Assembly: GCF_030247195.1 (NCBI RefSeq)
Contig: NC_080672.1
Location: 159,161,167-159,225,166, forward strand
DNA: 64,000 nucleotides
Direction: 5' to 3'
Origin: Topomyia yanbarensis
Taxonomy: Eukaryota; Arthropoda; Insecta; Diptera; Culicidae
The notes under the pieces are model-generated. The model had not been told where the DNA came from. It worked only from the letters and a program-made list of their open reading frames with translations, and did no database searches. This document shows positions 55,092 to 64,000 of this stretch, one piece after another. Position numbers and translations under genes: made by a program. Position 1 is the first letter of the stretch, and each line of letters starts with the position of its first letter.

Positions 55092-58000
55092 TAGGGTTGC
55101 CACCTCCGGAGAGGCTTTCACCCGGAGATTTTTGCTGACCTAGGATAGGCTTGTATAGAAGCACGAGTGTACATTGAAACCAGACCTACCTGCTCAGTGG
55201 CGTAGTAGCGGGGGGAGGGGGGGTTGGGGACGAAACCCCCCCCCCCGAAATATGCCTAAACTTTTAAATGAAATGAAAGATTCATTTGCAAAAGTTATCT
55301 TGTGAAAATATTTCCTTGTAGTGAAAATTGGCTGCAGACTCGACACCTACCTGACGGCACGTTGTGGAGGCTAGTTCAACCGCCGAGAACTATAACAAGT
55401 AGATCGCGGCGAAGCGAGGAGCTGGGAGTTTATTGGTTCACGAAACGGATATCGGTACCGAGAGAAATTTCGCCACATTCTGTAGTCCTTGACTGACGGC
55501 GAACATGGACTGGAGAGTGTGAGAGAAGTATCCCCATAGAGACCACCAGGCGATTCTGCAGCACGAAGAAGGACGGTACGCAAGCTAAAGTGGAAGACGA
55601 AAGCCTTTAACGAAAACCTCTTTATTGAGTTACTTCGGCGAACAACGGAATCAAGTACGTTGATGCGGCAAGAAGGATTGTGACGGCTTGTGACGTTACA
55701 ATGTCACGAAAACTAGGGCCATCCAGTTGTAAGGTTTAAGTCATTCACCCAATTTATGCGTGCACTAAACTAACGCTACCACTAAAAGCACTTTATAGGT
55801 ACCAAAGCTAATTTGCAGCAACTGATGCGCACTCTATCGTTCGGTTAAAGAGATCGCTAAAGCCTTTCGCGTGAGTTTTCCTTTGAGTTCCATTCGGATC
55901 TCATTCAAATCGATCGCTAGGTTTGGCAAAATCTACCCGCTGGTTTGATTTTGCGATTACACAGAACAAACAGCACAAGGGGAGGCTGAGCAAACCTGAT
56001 GGGAAACCTTACTGTTGGAACGAGATGGTATTGAGGATCAGTAGCGTTGTTTCGAAAATTGTTGTCGGGTAAAAACCGGACAATAGCTTCGAGATCATGC
56101 CATGTTGTCGCGTTCCTCTTGAACCATTTGATTGGAAGCTGTGATCTCGATCAGTTCATTAAAGGAGCCAAATCCACGCTGTAGTGCCGTATTGTGGAAT
56201 AGACACGTAAGTTAGCTAGAGTGGACCTAAAATTAAGAGTATTAACGTGCTATTTAAAAAACTCTAGGGCCAAAACGCTTAGATAGTTTAAAAGGCGATT
56301 AGTGCCAAGGTTTAGTCCTGTAGGAGAAACGTGCTCAGTGACATATGGTAAGCTTGACGCTTTGTCGGTATATTCGGATAATTGAAGGTGACGTCCGTTG
56401 AACAGCATTAAACCCACTACTGTTCAACGTGGGTTTTTTTCCTTGGCAGGTTCCAAAATCGACGATCAACGACACAAGGGTGCCTGTCTACACGTGGCTC
56501 GTCATTGAGGGTTGCGAATCCGATCTGGAAGCGCGCGCAACGAATTATCCTCGCGTCTTTCAACAGACCCCTCTCACGCTAACCACGTGCGTGAGTGCGC
56601 TATTTTCCGCCCGTGTGACGCCAGCGCATCGCCACCACCCCCTTGTGTCACATCAGTCTATCGCCAAAGCATCGCGCAAAGTTGCGCAACGAGATACTGC
56701 CATCCGAAAACGCAGAACATCGCACCGGATAGACCGCGCGCCACGCCATCTGTGCGCGAATTGAACATCCGGCGGCTCGTCGAGCAGTGTCATCGCTATA
56801 CCTCCGAAAACGGCTCATTCAGCACACGTAAGCGGCGCATAATACGGTTCAGCATAAAACGCCTCTACATACCGCTCCCATCGATCAATTGCACCAGTAA
56901 TACCAGCAAACACGTGGTCATCCCGACCGCGAGTCATCGCATGAAACACGGTTTCGCCGGAGGATGCTATCAACGAACGACATGCAGAACGTCAGCAGCA
57001 TTTAGCTTTCGCACCAGCACGTAAGGTCAAAACTATTTTAAATTTGTAAAACCTAGTCTTAAATTAGCCTGTACCAGAAAGATATCAGTGACGTCACGTA
57101 GATGCCCTACTCTACCGGAATCGCCGAACTGACCGCAGCACCTGGCTGGTTGGCTCGCTTTCGAACTTCTCTCGCCGGGGAACTTTTCGTCGGAGTAGGC
57201 TAGATCTATCGTCGGGGACTAGACCGAGTAGTTCGCGAAGCAGTCGGAAGCTCAACGAAGAAGTGGTACTGAATTGCACAAGGGAACTGAAGGGCTCAGT
57301 AAATTAGACAGTCTGAAGTTTGCCGCCCAGATTGTCCTCGTAGGGGAAGAGCATTAATTCTATACAGCTAGCTTTCCTACCTTGACTACCCAAACCCGTT
57401 CCCTGATTTGTTGGTTTTGAACATTTTTTTCCTGCTCAGAATGTTTTTGAACATTTTTTCATATATATACAAAAAATTTCATATCCCCCCCCCCCCCCCC
57501 GAAAATTTTTCTTACTACGCCACTGTACCTGCTGAATTTAAGTGAGACAAGTATAAACTCTAGCAGTCTTTTTGTAACTCGTCAAGATATCAATTACCAA
57601 AATTGACTCACATTCACCGTTTAGTGCTTTGTTTTGGCAATGCATAATACACAGCACTGTACTGAGCTTTTCTCATTAGGCTATCAATTTTTCGCCATTT
57701 TAACCATTTTGTCGATTAATATATGTGTGAGATTTTAACTCCCCTGCTAGTGCCAAAAAATCCAAAAGCCCCGGCCACTCTCGCTGTGGAGGATAAGCCG
57801 AACAAGTATTGCCTTCTGCCAAAGCCAACAGGAAAAGTAGAGTGAAGCAGATAGTAGAGGGGCAACAGAATTTATGCTGGGCGAAAATTCGGTTATTCAT
57901 CATCACAACCGCTAGGGAGGTTCCAACAAAGGAACGAATCTTTTTTCTTTTTGGTGAACAGATAATGACCGCTACAGGAGCAGCCAACATTTACACCAGA

Positions 58001-58145
58001 AGAGCTCATTTGAAACAAGCAATTTCAGTTGAAATTATTCGTCGTCTCATTACACCCGGAGAAATTGATAAAAAAATACGGAGGCCCGGAGATCGGCTCC
58101 AAAAACCGGAGTCTCCGGGTCAAACCCGGAGGGATGGCCACCCTA
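55092..58145. mobile_element. hAT-like element H2, copy 2, with nested insertion
   Basis: The left end TAGGGTTGCCACCTCCGGAG and the right end (reverse complement TAGGGTGGCCATCCCTCCGG) form the TIR. An exact 8-bp TSD, ctcgcaaa, lies at 55084-55091 and 58146-58153. After removal of the nested element and one TSD copy (55195-57533), about 715 bp remain. Its 57719-57830 stretch matches 17045-17140 of copy 1 in inverse orientation. Open frames at 57700-58180 have no recognisable domain. The right subterminal region repeats 'ccggag' several times (58079-58130). Confidence 0.85.
55195..57525. mobile_element. hAT-type 2.3-kb element, CAGTGGCGTAGTA ends, with cargo
   Basis: The termini CAGTGGCGTAGTA and (reverse complement) CAGTGGCGTAGTA are perfect over 13 bp, followed by G/C homopolymer runs on both sides (55210-55246 and 57486-57500). 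An exact 8-bp TSD, tacctgct, lies at 55187-55194 and 57526-57533. The interior (55320-57350) is markedly richer in GC than the surroundings. It includes an acceptor-like pyrimidine tract plus AG ('tttttttccttggcag', about 56433-56449) and open frames to 57024 without recognised domains. Cargo could be captured host sequence or an embedded LTR-type relic. Confidence 0.85.
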
Positions 58146-58153
58146 CTCGCAAA

Positions 58154-59348
58154 ACTTTCGTAGCGGGTCTTGTACTCTGACTCTATTCTTTCGGTGGGTT
58201 AAAATTTTAATACTCGAATACGTTGGTTGGCATGGTGGAAACTATACAGCAATCAGAAACTCGATATTAGCAAATATTTTTAACCCTGGAGTAAAAGTTG
58301 TATCCGGTTGAAGAAAAAACTTTATAATTGATTTCCTGTTTTTATGGGATGCTGTTTGTCAGGATTCATTTTCGGGTATGTTGTTTTATGTGCAGGATGA
58401 ATCGTGTTTCTCTATTTTTTCAGTTGCAAATAAAGTTGTTTCGTCCGATTTTGTATGTAGCAACTCATGTGTGTTGTTTGAATTGTACGGTTTCAGGGCA
58501 ACATTGCTTTAGTGTTGAAAGTTGGTTCATCTATTAATTCATCAAAAGAAGCATGATGTGGCAAATAGCTTAGTTACAGCTATAAGTACCTAGCTTGAGC
58601 CTGGCTTGTTATGGAAGAATTATTTCGAACTTAATGGGAATGGTACTAAAAAACGGCCTGATGCAGTCAGGATTCAAAACCAATTTTACAGCCAAATCAC
58701 GTTTCACAAAGAAACCTCAGCGACACCCACGGACTCAAAACGTAAATAAAACCTGCATCTGCATGGGAACGTGTGGCTGGAGAACTATTTCATGTTTATT
58801 TTCTGAAATTGCATTTCGTGTTTGTTGTGCCATTTTACTATGCCATAGTCTAGCGTCGAACTAGGAGAATTGCAAAGGCTCACAGTCAGAGGAGAGTTAG
58901 GGGCTGCTTGAGTGCCTGAAGCACACCTATGCATTCACTAAATGGCAAATGTAGCTGCCCGGCAAAACAAGTTAGTAGTAGAACGAAGGCATGGTTGTGG
59001 TTCCGATTGCGTGCCAGCAACTATATATCTAATATTTAAGACTTGCTCGTGACAAAATTTGGACACCTAAAACACATAGATCTCATGAAATCTTCAGCCA
59101 AGAAGTAACATATTTCTCATAGATATGGGCGTATATCCGTTCTATCTAAAACTACATAATTCGCTCATTTGTAAAAAGCGCTTTCAAGAATAGCTTTGAA
59201 AAATTGCGTGTTAGAAAAATTATTATGCGCAGTCCAAACGAAAATCAGAGATATCCAGTTTAGTTGCCTTGTTTGGTATTTTTCTTTGGTGGTTACCTGT
59301 TTTTGGCATTGTAACGATCACATTATTGTAAATTTATAAATGTATATA
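58154..59348. other. No gene identified
   Basis: Moderately AT-rich unique sequence. The frames at 58328-58537 and 58595-58864 are Cys-rich by composition only. No splice-supported gene could be assembled. Confidence 0.45.
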
Positions 59349-59356
59349 GTTTGTAG

Positions 59357-61235
59357 TAGGGTTCGTCGCGGTTGCGGTAATTACCGCAACCGCTCGGTAT
59401 TTACCGCACCCGCACCGCAAAAACTGCGGTGAGGTGAGACACTTTTTCCCGAAGATGCGGTGCGGGAAAGAGCTTTTACCGCGCGGTTATACCGCAACCG
59501 CACCGCAAAAAAATTGATAAAGTGATAATTTTGATTATTCTAAATTGATAAACAGACTGCTATAACGAAAGAAAATCTAGCTGTGTCTGAAATATTTTGA
59601 CGCTATTATTTTTACGATTCTTCTAAGTAAAACTTCACAAACTAACCATTTCAAATACATAAAATGCAAGATCCAAATAGAGACAAAATTATTAGATCGT
59701 TTAAAACAATAAATTTGTACTCTTAAATCCAAATTAAAAGTGCATCACATCTCCCGATTTCTGTTGGAAATCGTGGAATTATGAATCGTTTCCAATATCA
59801 ATTTTTCAACTGTGAATTTTGACTAATTTAAAGGAATTAGAGAAGAACTAATTATGCTGGGACTTAAACACAACCCAAAGAATATATTTATCTTCATCAA
59901 ACCAAACGAATTTGGAGTAATTGGCAATAAAGGAGACAAATGTATGAAAAGCGTCCAAGGTAAGGAGGGGTCCAAATTAGGCTGATTATTCTATCATTCG
60001 TTCATCAACATCGTATTTCTATCTTCTTTGATTGCTGTGTAAATTCAATGTGAAGTTCTCTGCAGTCAATTTTATTGGACTCTTTCTCAAAAAGTATGCT
60101 ACATAACTTTTTTTCACGTACTTCCATTCAAATTTACTATAATTTTCTACCAAATTAAGTCCTAATATTTTTCAGTTAAGACTATTTTATAGCTTTTTGA
60201 AGCTTTTTTTTTGCCAAATACCACATAGTTTGACTCCCGTTCACTTCAATTGAAGTTTTTGCCATTGGCTCTTTGAGAAAATATTAGAGGAAAATACATT
60301 AAATGCTAGAACTCTCGAACTAGCCTTTAGAAAATTACACTTCATACATTTTTAAAGGGAGCAATCTTAGTTTTTGAATGAGAATACATCTTTTTCTTGA
60401 AGAATGCGGAAGTTAGAGTTTTGGGATGTTTTGTCCACGATTTTTAAAAATCATTTCTGCTGTATGCTACAAATCATACATTTTTTGCAGTTTTTCTAAT
60501 GTTCAATAATTCTGTACCGGTTGAGACCGGACTCCTGATTAGATGTAATGTATAGAGAATTTTTTTTGTCAAATATGGCGTCGTTCTTATTGATGAAATA
60601 CAATATGTTTTTATGTCACTGTATTGGAATATATACGCTACTACGTAGAAGTACTGGTATTTCGACTTTAAAATTTGTTTTGGTGAAATTCCTTTCAGAA
60701 TGAATGGTGGTTTTTACTACGTAAATGCCAAAATCTTTCATTTCATTTTCATATGTCAAATCCATTGAAAATATGAAAATTTAAAGAAAAAAATATGCAA
60801 CCCCATTTCTTATTACATTTTTATTCCACATATTTCAATAAACTGAAGGGTTACTAAAATAAAAGTTTTCCTATTACTGCAGTAGAACGTTTTTGAATGT
60901 ATGATGTTTGCCTTAAAATGTACGGAATTTCATTAATAGATTGATTTTTTTTAATAGATTGATTTTTTTCATAAACATTACATTCTGAGGAGTTTCTTAA
61001 AGTTAAATTTCGTATGAATAAGATTAACATTTTATTATATATGGTTACACAAATGTACAATTTTCCAACACTATTTTTAAAAATGTAAAAATTTTACCGC
61101 ATTTACCGCATTACCACGCGGTGCGGTGCGGTAAATAAAGTGCGGTTGCGGTAAGCGGTGCGGTTTTGTTATTTCTTTGCGGTTGCGGTGCGGACAATCC
61201 ATTTACCGCCCACATCCGCACCGCGAGGAACCCTA
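59357..61235. mobile_element. hAT-type element H3 with GC-rich ends, copy 2
   Basis: Same TIR (TAGGGTTCGTCGCGG left; right end CCGCGAGGAACCCTA) as 32599-35814 and an exact 8-bp TSD, gtttgtag (59349-59356 and 61236-61243). 1,879 bp, unduplicated internally, so it gives the basic H3 length. It aligns throughout with 33913-35814. The left-end palindrome is nearly intact (59367-59394, one arm base changed). Noncoding. Its right part is included in the 1,243-bp tandem duplication. Confidence 0.9.
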
Positions 61236-62847
61236 GTTTGTAGTTACTATTTGATATTGTTCTTCAATCATGTTTACCATGTTCATAAACCCATCAGTAA
61301 CCAGTGCAGTAACCCCACCAATGTAGTAAACTTTATGCGGTGTATTCTGGACGGTGCGAGCCCTCAGGCTCTCGCCAGAAGCGAGTATTCTAGTGATGTT
61401 TTTGTCCCTCCTGCACACCATAACACTTTGTTGCAGAATAGCGATTGCCTAGGTGAAGGTGTTCATCACATCGTGTGTGGTTATTAGAGTGGGACATGGT
61501 TATATGAAAAAAATAAAATTTTGCTCCGAGTAACTTTTTGGGTTCTATTTAGCTTCCAGAACAACTCTGCAATTTTTTAGCTCGATTGGTAAAACTATAT
61601 TTTTCAATCTTAGTTTTTGAATGAGAATACATCTTTTTCTTGAAGAATGCGGAAGTTAGAGTTTTGGGATGTTTTGTCCACGATTTTTAAAAATCATTTC
61701 TGCTGTATGCTACAAATCATACATTTTTTGCAGTTTTTCTAATGTTCAATAATTCTGTACCGGTTGAGACCGGACTCCTGATTAGATGTAATGTATAGAG
61801 AATTTTTTTTGTCAAATATGGCGTCGTTCTTATTGATGAAATACAATATGTTTTTATGTCACTGTATTGGAATATATACGCTACTACGTAGAAGTACTGG
61901 TATTTCGACTTTAAAATTTGTTTTGGTGAAATTCCTTTCAGAATGAATGGTGGTTTTTACTACGTAAATGCCAAAATCTTTCATTTCATTTTCATATGTC
62001 AAATCCATTGAAAATATGAAAATTTAAAGAAAAAAATATGCAACCCCATTTCTTATTACATTTTTATTCCACATATTTCAATAAACTGAAGGGTTACTAA
62101 AATAAAAGTTTTCCTATTACTGCAGTAGAACGTTTTTGAATGTATGATGTTTGCCTTAAAATGTACGGAATTTCATTAATAGATTGATTTTTTTTAATAG
62201 ATTGATTTTTTTCATAAACATTACATTCTGAGGAGTTTCTTAAAGTTAAATTTCGTATGAATAAGATTAACATTTTATTATATATGGTTACACAAATGTA
62301 CAATTTTCCAACACTATTTTTAAAAATGTAAAAATTTTACCGCATTTACCGCATTACCACGCGGTGCGGTGCGGTAAATAAAGTGCGGTTGCGGTAAGCG
62401 GTGCGGTTTTGTTATTTCTTTGCGGTTGCGGTGCGGACAATCCATTTACCGCCCACATCCGCACCGCGAGGAACCCTAGTTTGTAGTTACTATTTGATAT
62501 TGTTCTTCAATCATGTTTACCATGTTCATAAACCCATCAGTAACCAGTGCAGTAACCCCACCAATGTAGTAAACTTTATGCGGTGTATTCTGGACGGTGC
62601 GAGCCCTCAGGCTCTCGCCAGAAGCGAGTATTCTAGTGATGTTTTTGTCCCTCCTGCACACCATAACACTTTGTTGCAGAATAGCGATTGCCTAGGTGAA
62701 GGTGTTCATCACATCGTGTGTGGTTATTAGAGTGGGACATGGTTATATGAAAAAAATAAAATTTTGCTCCGAGTAACTTTTTGGGTTCTATTTAGCTTCC
62801 AGAACAACTCTGCAATTTTTTAGCTCGATTGGTAAAACTATATTTTT
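60362..62847 (+). repeat. 1,243-bp head-to-tail tandem duplication
   Basis: 60362-61604 is repeated at 61605-62847. Three separate open frames recur exactly 1,243 bp apart with identical translations (60854/62097, 61158/62401, 61233/62476), and the nucleotides I compared are identical. The unit holds the right half of H3 copy 2, its right TSD, ~240 bp of flank and the first 118 bp of the palindromic element at 62730. The left breakpoint is inside H3 and the right one inside that element, with only a few T's of shared sequence at the junction. Either a very recent duplication or an assembly duplicate. Confidence 0.95.
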
Positions 62848-63593
62848 GCACCAACGGTTTAAAGTTTACATGGGATTTCGTATGGAGAAATCTTCTTTTA
62901 CAAAAATTTATTCCAAGAGTCGCCCGTTACCTCCTAAAAATAGATTTCTGATTTAGGAAATAGGAAATTTGTCAATGAAAAAAGTCTAGAAGACCACGAA
63001 ATGATCTGATGCTTGTGGAAAAAGTTATTAAGCGAAACCGATTGATGCCCTGAAGATTGATTAAAATTTCATTTTTCATAGCATCACTGCTGCTGACGGT
63101 CAAATCATAAACAAAATTTTTAACTTTCTCTTATTATGTACAAAAGACGCCTCAATTTATCCCAATTATTTTGTATCTTTATTGCGAATTGGCCAAACAG
63201 TATAGATAAATAATTTAGACGCATAAGAGGAAGATTAAAACAACAGCAATGGTTCTAAAAAAATTAATATTTTATCAATCGTCAGAGCATCAATCGGTTT
63301 ATGATTAATAATTTTTTTCTTAAGCGTCAGATCGTTTCGTGGTTTTCGAGAATTTGTTTCTTTGTTAAATTTCCTGTAAAAGCCACATAACGATTTATTT
63401 TAAGGAATGGGAGACTCCTGGAGGAATTATTTTGTGAAAGTTGATTTTTCCATACAAAATCCCATGTAAACTTTAAACAGTGGGTGCAAAAATATAGTTT
63501 CAGAAATCGAGTTAAGAATTTGCAAAGGTGTTCTAGGATCCAAATGGTACCTAAAAAGTTGCTCGGAGCTGAAATCTAATTTTTGTCCCACTC
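62730..63593. mobile_element. Palindromic TA-flanked element, GAGTGGGACA ends
   Basis: The left end GAGTGGGACATGG and the right end (reverse complement GAGTGGGACAAAA) begin an inverted repeat that continues over much of each half: 'tgctccgagtaactttttgggt', 'tttaaagtttacatgggattt' and 'atcaatcggttt' all recur in complement. TA lies at both edges (62728-62729 and 63594-63595), suggesting a Tc1/mariner-type MITE or fold-back. 864 bp, noncoding. A truncated left piece (61487-61604) exists because of the tandem duplication. Confidence 0.8.
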
Positions 63594-63730
63594 TACTGGT
63601 CATCACAACAGGCATAAGTAGCACCAACATGTCTCCTGGTGAAGATAGACTTATCCCTCTTTACCGTGAGAACCGACAAAAGAAAAGCCACATAAGATCA
63701 CCACTGAAAACCTGTCGACGATTAGCGTCA

Positions 63731-63856
63731 ATGAAATTGCTACTGTTCATCACTGTTTGCCTTTCGAATGCCGGGACGTTGGTGGACTTCGTAGATATGC
63801 TGCCTAAGCTCGACCCCCATCAACAGAAGACAAAAGTTAAGTCCGTAAGGTATTAA
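63731..63856 (+). CDS. Possible secretory-protein first exon
   Basis: From ATG 63731 the frame begins MKLLLFITVCLSNAG, with the positively charged start, hydrophobic core and small residues of a signal peptide, followed by LVDFVDMLPKLDPHQQ. The frame extends 34 codons upstream to 63629, but the inner ATG gives a better secretory N-terminus. It terminates after 41 codons, so a real gene would need splicing. GT candidates are at 63836 (gttaag), 63845 (gtaagg) and 63850 (gtatta). No TATA box is evident, and a MITE ends 138 bp upstream. No family recognised. The last ~140 bp of the window hold nothing else. Confidence 0.35.
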   Translation: MKLLLFITVCLSNAGTLVDFVDMLPKLDPHQQKTKVKSVRY

Positions 63857-64000
63857 GCCTGTTCTAGTTTTTCGATCTGTATACTTCACATCCTTGCTCT
63901 CGCTTGAGTACTATGGCTCTAAATTTTCATAACTTTCCCTACTCAGTAATCTCAGCTAATTGATGTCGTTAATATGCGAAAAAATCAAATATCAACACAA

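Noticed and set aside
55320..57350. Cargo as an embedded complete LTR retrotransposon
   Set aside because: No protease, RT or integrase frames, and I could not find matching LTR pairs by eye; left as unidentified cargo.
61158..61487. 109-codon frame repeated at 62401
   Set aside because: It starts in the GC-rich end of H3 and crosses its TSD into flank. Its recurrence is due to the tandem duplication, not selection.
1..64000. Endogenous viral sequences
   Set aside because: I looked for RNA-virus and retrovirus-type protein motifs in the open frames and saw none. All RT matches are LINE-type without envelope, protease or integrase.

Overview
The window is a transposon-dominated stretch of a eukaryotic, insect genome, most likely a culicine mosquito of the Aedes type. 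The grounds are tRNA-derived SINEs of the Feilai kind, an I-clade-like LINE with ORF1, endonuclease, reverse transcriptase (RT) and RNase H, CR1/T1/Q-like LINE debris, many miniature inverted-repeat elements, AT-rich intergenic DNA, and no bacterial gene organisation. I find no intact conventional host gene. One possible secretory first exon lies at the extreme right end.

Layout, left to right. 1-598: antisense fragment of a CR1-like RT. 599-1940: a copy of an abundant interspersed repeat with a CA-rich tract and a conserved 'cggccctccgggcct' core (called family R here), interrupted by a 252-bp hAT-type MITE. 1981-3757: a candidate TIR element. 3894-5765: a fold-back element with ~590-bp arms built from a ~22-bp periodic motif. 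6271-7325: another family R copy. 10052-17342: a 'GGTTGCCACC' TIR element (family H2) split by a complete 6.1-kb LINE (10735-16860) with 14-bp target-site duplications (TSDs) and two uninterrupted ORFs. 17499-21739: remnants of two CR1-like LINEs, a small antisense piece of an I-like LINE, a 488-bp hAT MITE and a 706-bp retroposon-like insert. 22474-26329: a second, 5'-truncated and frameshifted copy of the 6.1-kb LINE, antisense, inside a family R copy.

28111-32313: a Feilai-like SINE and three TIR elements. 32599-35814: a 3.2-kb hAT-type element with strikingly GC-rich palindromic ends (family H3) and a partial internal tandem duplication. 37033-42310: family R, ending in a ~1.2-kb unit repeated about 2.6 times head to tail. 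42315-48165: a TIR element with decayed coding sequence, a hAT element, a compound inverted repeat, a truncated SINE and another dispersed repeat. 48170-52724: three TIR elements nested inside one another. 55092-58145: H2 again, carrying a nested 2.3-kb 'CAGTGGCGTAGTA' element with anomalous GC-richer cargo. 59357-62847: H3 again, whose right half and flank are duplicated head to tail with a 1,243-bp period. 62730-63593: a palindromic TA-flanked element.

How they fit together: the autonomous LINE (ORF1 nucleic-acid-binding protein plus ORF2 EN/RT/RNase H) explains the truncated copy by target-primed reverse transcription. The nonautonomous DNA elements lack recognisable transposases and must depend on transposases encoded elsewhere. 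Exact TSDs let the insertion order be read at many loci, and in the CR1 remnant removing both later insertions restores the reading frame. Identity statements are by eye; no database search was run.
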